Below, piece after piece: positions 1 through 7,440 of a stretch of 33,712 nucleotides of DNA. Positions within the stretch are counted from its first letter, which is position 1. The number at the start of each line of letters is the position of its first letter. The notes under the pieces are model-generated. The model was not told the origin of the DNA. It saw nothing but the letters and a program-made list of their open reading frames with translations, and did not search any database. A program made the translations under genes and the position numbers. The stretch is from positions 1-33,712 of the forward strand of contig PXCF01000089.1 in assembly GCA_003566715.1 (NCBI GenBank), given 5' to 3'. Source of the DNA: Cryomorphaceae bacterium. GTDB lineage: Bacteria > Bacteroidota > Bacteroidia > Flavobacteriales > Schleiferiaceae.

Positions 1-3
1 CCC

Positions 4-52
4 TTTACATATGTAAATACACAAATGTAAATATATGATTTACATTTGTAAA
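4..52. promoter_or_regulatory. Distal operator cluster, TTTACA-NN-TGTAAA palindromes
   Basis: Three palindromes sit here: a perfect one at 4-17 (TTTACATATGTAAA), a degenerate one at 18-31, and a near-perfect one at 39-52 (TTTACATTTGTAAA). The arms CAAATGTAAAT (22-32) and ATTTACATTTG (38-48) also form an 11-nt inverted repeat. The spacing from 18 to 39 is 21 bp, about two helical turns, which fits cooperative binding on one DNA face. The same motif recurs next to the regulator gene at 193-228, so that regulator is the likely ligand; this is inference. Confidence 0.7.
22..52 (-). promoter_or_regulatory. Possible leftward promoter under the distal operators
   Basis: On the minus strand positions 29-22 read TACATTTG, an exact TAnnTTTG -7 element. 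A TTTA at 52-49 lies 19 nt upstream, one base off the TTTG -33 element. A transcript would start near position 18 and leave the window, implying a divergent gene to the left. The operator palindromes cover both elements. The assignment rests on consensus matching only. Confidence 0.4.
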
Positions 53-171
53 TATAAACAGTCGGGATAAAATGTTTTATTTCTAATAACTTATATTCAA
101 CTATTTACAACATTTTACTTCGAGTAAATTATAATTACACGGTTGATGGTGAAAAATTTTATTAAAAATTT

Positions 172-202
172 TTTGTCAATCAAAAAACGTATTTTACATT
201 TG
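172..202 (+). promoter_or_regulatory. Promoter of the XRE regulator gene
   Basis: TTTG at 172-175 and TACATTTG at 195-202 are separated by 19 nt, matching the Bacteroidota TTTG/TAnnTTTG arrangement exactly. Transcription would start around 206, about 20 nt before the ATG at 227. The -7 element lies inside the operator palindrome at 193-206. Confidence 0.65.
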
Positions 203-228
203 TAACGTTGAAACTTTACAACTGTAAT
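193..228. promoter_or_regulatory. Proximal operator pair of the XRE regulator
   Basis: Two copies of the palindrome occur at 193-206 (TTTACATTTGTAAC) and 215-228 (TTTACAACTGTAAT), 22 bp apart from start to start. The first covers the -7 promoter element and the second covers the leader and the first bases of the start codon. This geometry predicts autorepression. Confidence 0.7.
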
Positions 229-646
229 GGACTACACTGGTTTGATTCAAAGAATTAAAATGCTACAGACTGAAAGCGGGTTGAGCAACCTGTCTTTTGC
301 TGAGGCTTTAGATATCAGTCCGGCGGCATTAAGTCACATATACAGTGGAAGAAATAAACCCAGCCTGGCTTTGATAACAGCCATCGTTGAGCACTTTGAC
401 ATCACGGCAAACGAACTTTTATACGGCACTAAGCCGGAAACGCTTACTCTATCATCTACTACTGTGCAATCAAATCCCGAAAGTGGCGATTTGAATTCAA
501 TTAACGACGACAATCTCGACGCCACTGAAGAGGTGATCTCCAAAGATCATCGTGAATCAGTAGTAAGTGAAGAGCACGACAAAGTCATTACTTCGGTAAT
601 TACTACGTTTAGCGACGGGACTTTTAAGGTATATGCTTTACCTTAG
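227..646 (+). CDS. XRE-family helix-turn-helix transcriptional regulator
   Basis: This 139-residue protein has a Cro/C1-type helix-turn-helix in its first 66 residues (recognition region about 23-44, with SPAALSHIYSGRNKPSL typical of the family). An acidic, Ser-rich linker of about 50 residues follows, then a short conserved-looking tail ending in FSDGTFKVYALP. Similar DGTFK tails are known at the end of many Bacteroidota XRE proteins; their role is unclear. The gene sits alone, behind its own promoter and several palindromes that are good candidates for its binding sites. The target gene is probably the one diverging to the left, outside the window. The family assignment is firm and the function specific to this protein is unknown. 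Confidence 0.88.
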   Translation: MDYTGLIQRIKMLQTESGLSNLSFAEALDISPAALSHIYSGRNKPSLALITAIVEHFDITANELLYGTKPETLTLSSTTVQSNPESGDLNSINDDNLDATEEVISKDHRESVVSEEHDKVITSVITTFSDGTFKVYALP

Positions 647-662
647 AAAATTGTACGGTTAA

Positions 663-695
663 TTTGTTCAACTCGTCATTTTCGGTGTATTTTTG
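663..695 (+). promoter_or_regulatory. Promoter of the DUF6580 gene
   Basis: TATTTTTG at 688-695 is an exact -7 match, with TTTG at 663-666 upstream (spacer 21 nt). The ATG lies 18 nt after the -7 element, so the leader is short. Confidence 0.5.
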
Positions 696-713
696 CGCTT
701 ATAAATTAATGCT

Positions 714-1265
714 ATGTCAAAACGTTCCTCATACACTTTATTCATTGTTAGCCTAATCGCTTTAGGCATCTTCTCACGTTTTATTCCACACCCCCCCAAC
801 GCTACTGCCATTGGTGCCGTTGCACTGTTTGGAGGGTTTGCGTTAAAAAACTTCAGAACTTCCATCTTGGTTTTATTTTTATCGTTATTTATTAGCGACT
901 TAGCGTTAAACAACTTGGTTTATGCTGCCTATAACGATGGCTTCGTCTGGCTTACATCCGGAGCTACTTTCATTTATGCCGGGTTTTTCATCAGCATTGT
1001 TCTGGGTTATTTTTTAAAGAAAAGATACAGTCTGAGTGGCATAGCTGCTGGATCTGTATTCAGCGTTTTGGCTTTTTTCCTTATTACAAACGCGGCGGTT
1101 TGGGCATCTTCGGTGATGTATCCCAAAACCATCCATGGATTAATGACCGCCTATGCAGCCGGAATTCCGTTTGCTTTAAACCAACTCTTGGCAACCGTAT
1201 TATACGCTACCGTATTGTTTGGCGCTCACGCCCTCTATACACGTAAGTCACCTGCACTTGCCTAA
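714..1265 (+). CDS. DUF6580 family membrane protein (ECF-transporter S-like)
   Basis: This 183-residue protein is almost entirely hydrophobic, with five to six predicted membrane segments. It carries the family's N-terminal motif RFIPHPPNATAIGAVALFGG (about residues 22-41) and a later FFLITNAAVWA...YP...GL stretch followed by AGIPFALNQL. DUF6580 proteins resemble substrate-binding S components of ECF vitamin transporters and are sometimes linked to cobalamin or metal uptake, but the substrate here cannot be read from the sequence. The 67-nt gap before the gene is too small for a cobalamin riboswitch. The 3' end overlaps the next gene by 8 nt if that gene starts at 1258, which suggests co-transcription. 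Confidence 0.8.
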   Translation: MSKRSSYTLFIVSLIALGIFSRFIPHPPNATAIGAVALFGGFALKNFRTSILVLFLSLFISDLALNNLVYAAYNDGFVWLTSGATFIYAGFFISIVLGYFLKKRYSLSGIAAGSVFSVLAFFLITNAAVWASSVMYPKTIHGLMTAYAAGIPFALNQLLATVLYATVLFGAHALYTRKSPALA

Positions 1266-2376
1266 TAAAACACCTTCTTACTGGGATACAACCCAATATG
1301 ATATTGCCATCATAGGTGCCGGAATAACCGGCTCTATGGTGGCCTTTTTTTTGGAGAAAAAATACCCCAGCCTCCGCGTGGCACTCATCGATGCACATCC
1401 CTCACCTTTTGGCGCAACAACTAGGAATGCCGGTTTTGCTTGTTACGGCAGTCTTTCAGAATACGTCGACGACACGAAACGTCACGGTGAAGACTATGCG
1501 CTTTCTTTGATGCTAGAGCGAAGAGAAGGTTTGCGCATCCTGCAAGAATGCCTTCCACCTGAAGACATGGGCTGGAAGCGCGAGGGAGGGTCCGAATTAT
1601 TCCTTGACAGCGAAAAAGAATTGCTTGATGAATGTCTCGCTATAAGAGAAAACCTGAACACGAAATTATCAAAATCGCCAAACAATCCATTTAAAGTAAT
1701 ACTTGATCCATCAATAGATTTGGGTTTAAGTAAAAACATTCAAGCTGTTTACAATCAAGACGAAGGGTCTATTCACTCTGGCTTAATGTTGCGCAGCATT
1801 CAGCGTCGTTTATCCCAAGTACACACATACTTTGGTACACAAGTTCATCACTTATCATCACATGCCAATGGCGTAGAAATTCACAGCAATCATTTTCAGT
1901 TAAACGCAGGTAAAGTTTTGGTATCTACCAACGCTCTTGCTCAAGAATTACTGCCGCACTTAGATGTACTTCCCAATCGAGGACAAATACTGGTAACCTC
2001 CCCTATTCCTTCTTTGAATATCAAAGGCAACATTCACTACCAAGAAGGTTTTTATTATGCGCGTCAACTCAGCGATAAAAGAATATTGATTGGTGGAGGG
2101 CGAAATGTTGACTTTGAGAAAGAACAGACCGCAGACATGGAAGTGACCCCCGAAATTCAAGCAGCTATAGAAAATGTACTGAATGAGGCCATCATTCCTG
2201 CAAACACCGATTATCGCATAGATTACCGCTGGGCAGGTGTAATGGGGTTTGGTAGCAACAATGAAAAAACGCCACTCGTTGGTGTCGATGGCAATATTCA
2301 CTACATCGTTCGGTTGGGAGGAATGGGCGTTGCTTTGGCGCCGTATTTGGCAAAGAATTGGGTGAACGAGATTTAA
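1258..2376 (+). CDS. FAD-dependent oxidoreductase (DadA/glycine oxidase-like)
   Basis: The protein has an N-terminal dinucleotide-binding fold with GAGITG (residues 20-25 from this start) and an acidic residue at the end of the second strand (ALIDA). GATTRNAGFAC follows, as in D-amino-acid dehydrogenase-like enzymes. Near the C-terminus it has YRWAGVMGFG and GGMGVALAPYLA, the second FAD-contact region. It probably oxidises a small amine or amino acid; the substrate is unknown. No ATG is available. TTG at 1258 gives the usual short lead into the Rossmann strand (MPNKTPSYWDTTQYDIAIIG) and an 8-nt overlap with the DUF6580 gene. A TTG at 1219 would overlap by 47 nt and is less likely. Length 372 residues fits the family. 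Confidence 0.82.
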   Translation: MPNKTPSYWDTTQYDIAIIGAGITGSMVAFFLEKKYPSLRVALIDAHPSPFGATTRNAGFACYGSLSEYVDDTKRHGEDYALSLMLERREGLRILQECLPPEDMGWKREGGSELFLDSEKELLDECLAIRENLNTKLSKSPNNPFKVILDPSIDLGLSKNIQAVYNQDEGSIHSGLMLRSIQRRLSQVHTYFGTQVHHLSSHANGVEIHSNHFQLNAGKVLVSTNALAQELLPHLDVLPNRGQILVTSPIPSLNIKGNIHYQEGFYYARQLSDKRILIGGGRNVDFEKEQTADMEVTPEIQAAIENVLNEAIIPANTDYRIDYRWAGVMGFGSNNEKTPLVGVDGNIHYIVRLGGMGVALAPYLAKNWVNEI

Positions 2377-2401
2377 TGCCGCTCAAAAACAGTCAAACGC
2401 G

Positions 2402-2890
2402 CTATTGATTGGCACGGGCCAAAGCTGCTTGTGCCGCCTTCAAAAGACCATTGGCGTCTCTGTAGCCGCGCTCTTTCATTATCACGTCTTTTTCCGGGTG
2501 AATCAACATCAAGGTTGGCATGGCGCTTATGTTGTATTTAGCGGCGGCTTCCGAACCAACGCTGCGGTCATCGACGTCCATCTTTACGTTAATGAACCGT
2601 TCATTAAAAAATGGATAAATGCTTTGATGGGTGAAAACATCCCGCTCCATCATCTTGCAAGGCGCACACCAATCGGCGTAAAAGTCAATAAAAACGTGTT
2701 TGTTTTGTTGTCTGGCCAACTCAAGCGCATCATCAAGTGACATGTCTTTATAAAAACCAATGGTTTCGGTGGCGTCCATTTGTTTATGAGACCGATCGCG
2801 GACAACCTCTTTATTGGAAGAACCGGATTGACAGGAAAAAATAATGAGCGAAGAAAAAACCAAGTGTAAAGCAAAAGCGACCTTGCGCAT
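2402..2890 (-). CDS. Thioredoxin-like lipoprotein
   Basis: From the ATG at 2890 the 162-residue product starts with a lipoprotein signal (MRKVAFALHLVFSSLIIFSC, lipid-carrying Cys20). A thioredoxin fold follows with the redox motif WCAPC at 74-78, preceded by HVFIDFYAD, and a cis-proline in AMPTL (Pro125). The DsbD C-terminal domain and thioredoxin_7 families look like this. It likely acts in the periplasm as a disulfide reductase or isomerase. It is the last gene of the phoH-purC-barrel-thioredoxin run and converges with the FAD oxidase gene with only 25 nt between stops. An in-frame TTG nine bases upstream would merely lengthen the signal peptide. Confidence 0.87.
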   Translation of the reverse strand: MRKVAFALHLVFSSLIIFSCQSGSSNKEVVRDRSHKQMDATETIGFYKDMSLDDALELARQQNKHVFIDFYADWCAPCKMMERDVFTHQSIYPFFNERFINVKMDVDDRSVGSEAAAKYNISAMPTLMLIHPEKDVIMKERGYRDANGLLKAAQAALARANQ

Positions 2891-2905
2891 AAATGACAAC
2901 GATTT

Positions 2906-3520
2906 TTAGATTATTGTAAATCCTAAGCTTAGGTAAATGTGCGTAAACCGTAGGTTTCCTGAGAAAGGCTCACCATTTAAACGGATGCCTTCTACGTTAT
3001 TACCCAAGCTTGATTCATAGCGAACATCCATAGAAAAATTACCGGCGTCTAATCCTAAACCAGCACGCCAAGCGCGGGTTTCGTCTCTTAAGCCTCCGGC
3101 AATGACATTGGAAACACCCTCAGAACGATTAAAATTAAAATTAATGCCCCCGTAAATCCTCAAGGGTCCAAGTTTTTGCCCTACCTGTATAGGGACATCA
3201 AATCGATTAAACTTAATGTTTCGGTAAGCACTGGATTCGCCGTCTTTTATAAACTCCAACTCGCCCCTACTGGAAGCAAACTGAAATTCCGGCTCAATGT
3301 AAAAGACGCCAAAATTGAATCTGGTAAATGTGCCCAAATGATAGCCAGCCTGGGGATCTCCACTTCTTACCAGTCCGTCCGCACCGTTGACTGAGGTTTG
3401 GGTATTGTGAATGCCTGCTCTTAAGCCCCAGTCAAAAAAACTTGAACCGTTACTGCCATTGTTGCTTTGCGCAACCATCAGCATGGGTATTAAGGTAAAA
3501 AGGAAAATCAGCTTCTTCAT
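2906..3520 (-). CDS. Outer-membrane beta-barrel protein (PorT/OmpW-size family)
   Basis: The 204-residue product begins with a clear signal peptide (MKKLIFLFTLIPMLMVAQ). Alternating amphipathic strands follow: WGLRAGIH, AGYHLGTFTRFNFGVFYIEPEFQF, IYGGINFNF, WRAGLGLDAG, and a last strand FTHIYLSLGFTII ending the chain, as in small eight-stranded barrels of the OMP_b-brl_2 type. An in-frame ATG at 3544 would add eight polar residues before the signal and overlap purC, so 3520 is preferred, 10 nt after the purC stop. Its role is unknown; a metabolic link with purC is not implied by being in the same operon. Confidence 0.8.
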   Translation of the reverse strand: MKKLIFLFTLIPMLMVAQSNNGSNGSSFFDWGLRAGIHNTQTSVNGADGLVRSGDPQAGYHLGTFTRFNFGVFYIEPEFQFASSRGELEFIKDGESSAYRNIKFNRFDVPIQVGQKLGPLRIYGGINFNFNRSEGVSNVIAGGLRDETRAWRAGLGLDAGNFSMDVRYESSLGNNVEGIRLNGEPFSGNLRFTHIYLSLGFTII

Positions 3521-3530
3521 ATTGGCGGTT

Positions 3531-4460
3531 TTACCCTTCGGCATCCAACTTTTGCAAATATACTGATAAAGTACCGGTTACGGAAGGAATTGTCTCTGCA
3601 TCTACAAACGCAAAAGACGTTCCAACTATTTTTTCGTAAAGTTCAAAATAGCGCTTTTGTATAGATTTAACAACTTCCGGTGTCATATCGGGAATCTCTT
3701 GTCCTTCCTTACCGGTAAAACCATTGCTTGAAAGCCACTCTCTCACAAATTCTTTAGACAGTTGCCTGACAGGTAATTCGTTTTGCCACTGTGACTCAAA
3801 ATTCTCCGCCATCACGTATCTACTTGAATCGGGTGTATGAATTTCATCGATAAGGATGATGCGTCCATCGCTGGTTTTCCCGAATTCATATTTCGTATCA
3901 ACCAGGATAAGACCGCGCTCTGCGGCCATTTCTTGTCCGCGCTTAAAAAGCGTTAAACTGTAGCGCTCTAAGACGCGGTAATCCTCCTCGCTAACAATCC
4001 CACGGTTTATGATGTCCTTCCGCGATATGTCCTCGTCGTGGTCGCCTTGATCTGCCTTGGTGGTTGGCGTGATGATGGGTGATGCAAACGGTTGATTTTG
4101 CTTCATTCCCTCCGGGAGTGTTACGCCGCAAAGCGTGCGCTTTCCCGCGTTATACGTTCGCCATGCATGACCGGTAAGGCACCCTCTCACCACCATCTCG
4201 ACCTTAAATGGTGGTGCGTGCAAACCAACACTGATTTGTGGATGAATGACGTCTTCTAACCAATTGGGCACCAAGTCGGCGGTGGCTTTTAAAAAATAAG
4301 CCGCAATTTGATTGAGTACCTGTCCTTTACCGGGAATGGTTTTAGGTAAAACCACATCAAATGCCGATAAGCGATCGGAGGCTACCAACGCGATTTTTCC
4401 TCCAGAAATGGTGTAAACATCGCGAACTTTTCCGTGGTATGTTTGAATGATTTCAGCCAT
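3531..4460 (-). CDS. purC: Phosphoribosylaminoimidazole-succinocarboxamide (SAICAR) synthase
   Basis: PurC joins aspartate to CAIR using ATP in de novo purine synthesis. The 309-residue protein belongs to the longer form common in Bacteroidota. It shows the N-terminal GKVRDVY nucleotide-binding motif (10-16), SDRLSAFD (28-35), the substrate signature [11 protein letters not shown] (184-194) and [11 protein letters not shown] (205-215). The gene starts 5 nt after the phoH stop, so the two are probably translated from one transcript. All expected motifs are present and I see no truncation. Confidence 0.96.
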   Translation of the reverse strand: MAEIIQTYHGKVRDVYTISGGKIALVASDRLSAFDVVLPKTIPGKGQVLNQIAAYFLKATADLVPNWLEDVIHPQISVGLHAPPFKVEMVVRGCLTGHAWRTYNAGKRTLCGVTLPEGMKQNQPFASPIITPTTKADQGDHDEDISRKDIINRGIVSEEDYRVLERYSLTLFKRGQEMAAERGLILVDTKYEFGKTSDGRIILIDEIHTPDSSRYVMAENFESQWQNELPVRQLSKEFVREWLSSNGFTGKEGQEIPDMTPEVVKSIQKRYFELYEKIVGTSFAFVDAETIPSVTGTLSVYLQKLDAEG

Positions 4461-4465
4461 TGTTT

Positions 4466-5431
4466 TTATTTGCTATCTGAATTCGTGTTTTGGTCGTAAG
4501 CACCTATAATTCTCTTAACCAAGTCGTGTCTAATGACATCTTTTTCGTCGAGGTAAACAAACGAAATACCCTCAATGGGATCTAGAATACGCACGGCCTC
4601 TCTCAGTCCGGACGACTGTTTTCTCGGCAAATCAACCTGAGACATGTCACCGGTAATAATGAACTTGGCCGATTTACCCATCCTGGTCAAGAACATTTTC
4701 ATTTGTGCTGTGGTGGTATTTTGTGCTTCATCTAGGATGACAAACGCGTGATCCAGCGTTCTCCCGCGCATAAACGCCAGGGGAGCGATTTGAATAACGC
4801 CCGTTTCGATGTAGTACTCCAGTTTTTCTGCGGGAATCATATCGCGAAGCGCATCGTAGAGTGGCTGTAAATAAGGGTCCAGCTTCTCTTTCAAGTCACC
4901 CGGTAAAAAACCCAAGTTCTCACCTGCTTCAACCGCAGGACGGGTCAAAATAATGCGCCTGACCTCTTTAGATTTTAGTGCTTGCACGGCCAAAGCCACA
5001 GCTGTATACGTTTTACCAGTACCCGCAGGCCCTAGAGCAAAAAGCATGTCGTTTTTCCTCACGGCTTGCACCATTGCGCGCTGATTGACCGTTCTGGGCT
5101 TGATCAGCATGCCACTTACGCCAAACACCAAGATTTCGTCTTCTGAAGACTCAATATCCTTGCGCAACGATTTGTTTTCGTTGATGTTGAGAATGCGTTC
5201 TAACTGACTTTCCGTGATAGAATTATACTTGGCGAGGTGTCGAGCAATCAAGTCAATCTTATCTTCAAAGTCTTCAATTTGGTCTTTCTCACCGTGTATC
5301 GTGATGTTGTCCCCTCTTGCCGTGATTTTTAATTTTGGGTAATGAGCTTGAATCATATTGAGATAACGGTTATTCACTCCGTAAACATCTCTTGGCGAAG
5401 CTTTCGTAAGCTGAATGGATTTTTTTAACAA
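4466..5431 (-). CDS. phoH: PhoH-like P-loop ATPase
   Basis: This 321-residue protein has an N-terminal KH-like region ([17 protein letters not shown]) followed by a P-loop ATPase domain with Walker A GPAGTGKT (134-141), Walker [10 protein letters not shown] (230-238) and the family motif [10 protein letters not shown]. PhoH/YbeZ proteins act in RNA metabolism, often with the YbeY endonuclease. No ATG is available at the expected N-terminus. TTG at 5431 gives a start 17 residues before the conserved YGVNN, as is usual, and the next in-frame stop lies only eight codons upstream. Its promoter is at 5485-5516. It leads the phoH-purC operon, a pairing I recall as common in flavobacteria. Confidence 0.93.
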   Translation of the reverse strand: MLKKSIQLTKASPRDVYGVNNRYLNMIQAHYPKLKITARGDNITIHGEKDQIEDFEDKIDLIARHLAKYNSITESQLERILNINENKSLRKDIESSEDEILVFGVSGMLIKPRTVNQRAMVQAVRKNDMLFALGPAGTGKTYTAVALAVQALKSKEVRRIILTRPAVEAGENLGFLPGDLKEKLDPYLQPLYDALRDMIPAEKLEYYIETGVIQIAPLAFMRGRTLDHAFVILDEAQNTTTAQMKMFLTRMGKSAKFIITGDMSQVDLPRKQSSGLREAVRILDPIEGISFVYLDEKDVIRHDLVKRIIGAYDQNTNSDSK

Positions 5432-5484
5432 GCGTGATGAAATTTCAATGGATTATACTTTTTAAGCGTATGCTAACGCATGGA

Positions 5485-5516
5485 CAAAAATACACTTCAG
5501 CAATAGATTTTTCAAA
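5485..5516 (-). promoter_or_regulatory. Promoter of the phoH-purC operon
   Basis: Read on the minus strand, TTTG (5516-5513) is followed after 20 nt by TATTTTTG (5492-5485). Both elements match the Bacteroidota consensus. Transcription would begin near 5480, leaving about 50 nt of leader before the TTG start of phoH. Confidence 0.65.
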
Positions 5517-5560
5517 GATTACCAACGAATATTTTGTTGGAAAGTTGATGCCAATTTTTG

Positions 5561-5590
5561 TTGTGTGACAAAAAAATCAACCTATTTTTG
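5561..5590 (+). promoter_or_regulatory. Promoter of the SAM hydrolase-gldFG gene run
   Basis: TATTTTTG at 5583-5590 is an exact -7 element, and TTG at 5561-5563 lies 19 nt upstream (a TTTG at 5557-5560 is an alternative with 22 nt). The predicted start near 5594 lies downstream of an in-frame upstream start at 5558, so translation must begin at the ATG at 5621. Confidence 0.6.
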
Positions 5591-5620
5591 AGGCTGCATA
5601 ATGGCACCATTTATTTCAGT

Positions 5621-6421
5621 ATGAACATCATCACATTTACCAGTGACTTCGGCACCAAGGATCCTTACTTGGGTGTTTGGAAAGGCATCATTCTCAGTCA
5701 AAGCACTGCCGTAAATATTATTGACATCAGCCACGACATTGCACCGGCCAATTACATGGAAACCGCATACGTCGTGAACAGCTGCTACCACCACTACCCC
5801 AAAGGCACCGTGCACTTGGTATCCGTAGAAGAAAAAGACGCCAATAGCATTCGGTATTTGGCTATGAAAAAAGACGGACACTTCTTTATTGCTCCCGACA
5901 ATGGCATATTGACGTTGATTCGTCCGGAATATCGTGCGGAAGCCATCCACGAAATCAACATAGATGCGAGTGAAGCGCTACAGCCGGGTATGTTGATCAT
6001 GAGCAAAGCAGCCATTTATTTAAGCAACGATGGCGCCATAAATGTACTCGGTAAACCCTGCGTGGATCCAAAAGAAATCAAGCCGAGAAAACCGATTTAC
6101 AACGAATCACTCCACATGCTACAAGGCCATATCATTTTCGTTGACCGCAGGGGTAATGTCGTTACCAACATCGATGAAGAAATGTTTCACGCGGTTAGAA
6201 ATGATAGGCATTTTAGCATCAACTTACCGGCCAGAACACAAATTACTAAAATTACCAAATCGTTTAGAGAAATCCATGAAGAAGCCGTTACTTTTGCTCT
6301 CTTTAATCACAATGGATTGCTCGAAATAGGCGTGTTTGGTGGAAGTTTACTAAATTCCACCGGTGCTACTCACCTATTGGGCTTATCTTTGCAGGACAAA
6401 ATAACCATTGAATTTTCATGA
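5621..6421 (+). CDS. S-adenosyl-L-methionine hydrolase (adenosine-forming) family protein
   Basis: The 266-residue protein starts MNIITFTSDFGTKDPYLG, the hallmark of the family once called DUF62 that also includes the SAM-dependent fluorinase and chlorinase. Non-halogenating members hydrolyse SAM to adenosine and methionine. The N-terminal domain continues with DISHDI and a run of residues around VVNSCYHHYPKGTVHLVSV. The C-terminal barrel includes IIFVDRRGNVVTNI. I see no halide-binding loop insertion that would argue for a halogenase, but I cannot exclude it by eye. The stop codon overlaps the next gene's ATG (ATGA). The role in the cell is poorly understood for most bacteria. Confidence 0.88.
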   Translation: MNIITFTSDFGTKDPYLGVWKGIILSQSTAVNIIDISHDIAPANYMETAYVVNSCYHHYPKGTVHLVSVEEKDANSIRYLAMKKDGHFFIAPDNGILTLIRPEYRAEAIHEINIDASEALQPGMLIMSKAAIYLSNDGAINVLGKPCVDPKEIKPRKPIYNESLHMLQGHIIFVDRRGNVVTNIDEEMFHAVRNDRHFSINLPARTQITKITKSFREIHEEAVTFALFNHNGLLEIGVFGGSLLNSTGATHLLGLSLQDKITIEFS

Positions 6422-6702
6422 TTATACGCATCGTTAAAATGCACTTTCAACCAGACAAAATCACGGATTTTGTTGATGTTTTTAATGACAATAAATCTCG
6501 CATTGCCGGTTTTGAAGGATGCCTGCATGTTGAGCTCCTACAGGACATTGATTCTGACAACACCTTTTTTACATACAGTCATTGGACCTCGCCAGATGCG
6601 CTAGAGGTGTACCGTCATTCCGATACGTTTCGCGACATCTGGGGGCAAACCAAAATACTATTTAATCGCGCACCCGAGGCCTGGAGTGTACGAAAAACTT
6701 AA
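6418..6702 (+). CDS. Antibiotic biosynthesis monooxygenase (ABM)-fold protein
   Basis: This 94-residue protein has the ferredoxin-like ABM fold: a first strand IIRIVKMHFQPDKITDF, FEGCLHVELLQD, then FFTYSHWTSPDALEVYRHSDTFRDIW. Family members are small cofactor-free quinol monooxygenases or dimeric proteins of unknown substrate. Its ATG overlaps the SAM hydrolase stop by four bases and gldF follows after 6 nt, so translation is probably coupled. No specific substrate can be inferred. Confidence 0.82.
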   Translation: MIIRIVKMHFQPDKITDFVDVFNDNKSRIAGFEGCLHVELLQDIDSDNTFFTYSHWTSPDALEVYRHSDTFRDIWGQTKILFNRAPEAWSVRKT

Positions 6703-6708
6703 TCATCC

Positions 6709-7437
6709 ATGTTAGTACTGGCACGTAAAGAAATCAGAGGCTTTTTTGGCAGCATCACCGGTTATTTGGTTATTGCCGTATTCCTTACCCTCAACAGTTT
6801 GTTTTTGTGGATTTTTGACAGTGGCTTCAGCATCCCGGAAAGTGGATACGCCGGCATCGACGGTCTCTTTATTATATCCCCTTGGGTCTTTTTATTTTTG
6901 ATTCCGGCGGTTACTATGCGTTTATTTTCAGAAGAATATCGCTTGGGAACCATTGCCATATTAAAAACAAGACCGCTTACCGACCTGCAAATCATTGCCG
7001 GAAAATGGTTGGCGGGTATTACCTTGGTGTTGATCGCCCTCCTGCCTACCTTAATCTATTACTTCACCGTTTACGAGCTCGGTGAAACGCGTGGCAACAT
7101 CGACTCAGGCGCCACGTTTGGTTCTTACATTGGCCTTTTATTTTTAGCCGCCGCCTACGTATCCATGGGGTTATTTGCATCTTCCCTAAGCGACAATCCC
7201 ATTATTGCCTTTTTGATTGGCATGCTGTTTTGCTTTATTTTCTATTTCGGATTCGATCAATTGGCACAGGTCTTCCCCTCCTCTTCCACCCAGCTTTTTG
7301 TCATGTCACTGGGCATCAATGACCACTATGTGTCGATGAGTCGCGGAGTTATTGACTCCCGCGACGTTATCTATTTCGTCAGTTTAATCATATTATTCAC
7401 CATACCCACTCAGTGGATACTCAAAAAGCGCGTGTAG
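6709..7437 (+). CDS. gldF: Gliding motility ABC transporter permease GldF
   Basis: The 242-residue integral membrane protein has about six membrane segments. It carries the ABC-2 permease signature around FLFLIPAVTMRLFSEEYRLGTIAILKTRPL (positions about 62-91), typical of GldF. GldF, with the ATPase GldA and the partner GldG, forms an ABC transporter needed for gliding in Flavobacterium johnsoniae, though some gliding relatives lack it. The gene is followed by gldG after 3 nt. No gldA is present in the window, and in F. johnsoniae gldA is also encoded elsewhere. Confidence 0.92.
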   Translation: MLVLARKEIRGFFGSITGYLVIAVFLTLNSLFLWIFDSGFSIPESGYAGIDGLFIISPWVFLFLIPAVTMRLFSEEYRLGTIAILKTRPLTDLQIIAGKWLAGITLVLIALLPTLIYYFTVYELGETRGNIDSGATFGSYIGLLFLAAAYVSMGLFASSLSDNPIIAFLIGMLFCFIFYFGFDQLAQVFPSSSTQLFVMSLGINDHYVSMSRGVIDSRDVIYFVSLIILFTIPTQWILKKRV

Positions 7438-7440
7438 TTT

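Noticed and set aside
647-713. Possible cobalamin riboswitch before the DUF6580 gene
   Set aside because: The spacer is only 67 nt and contains a promoter; there is no room for a riboswitch and no conserved box is visible.
2405-2740. Open frame on the plus strand opposite the thioredoxin-like gene
   Set aside because: The opposite strand encodes an intact WCAPC thioredoxin fold with a signal peptide; the plus frame is a shadow.
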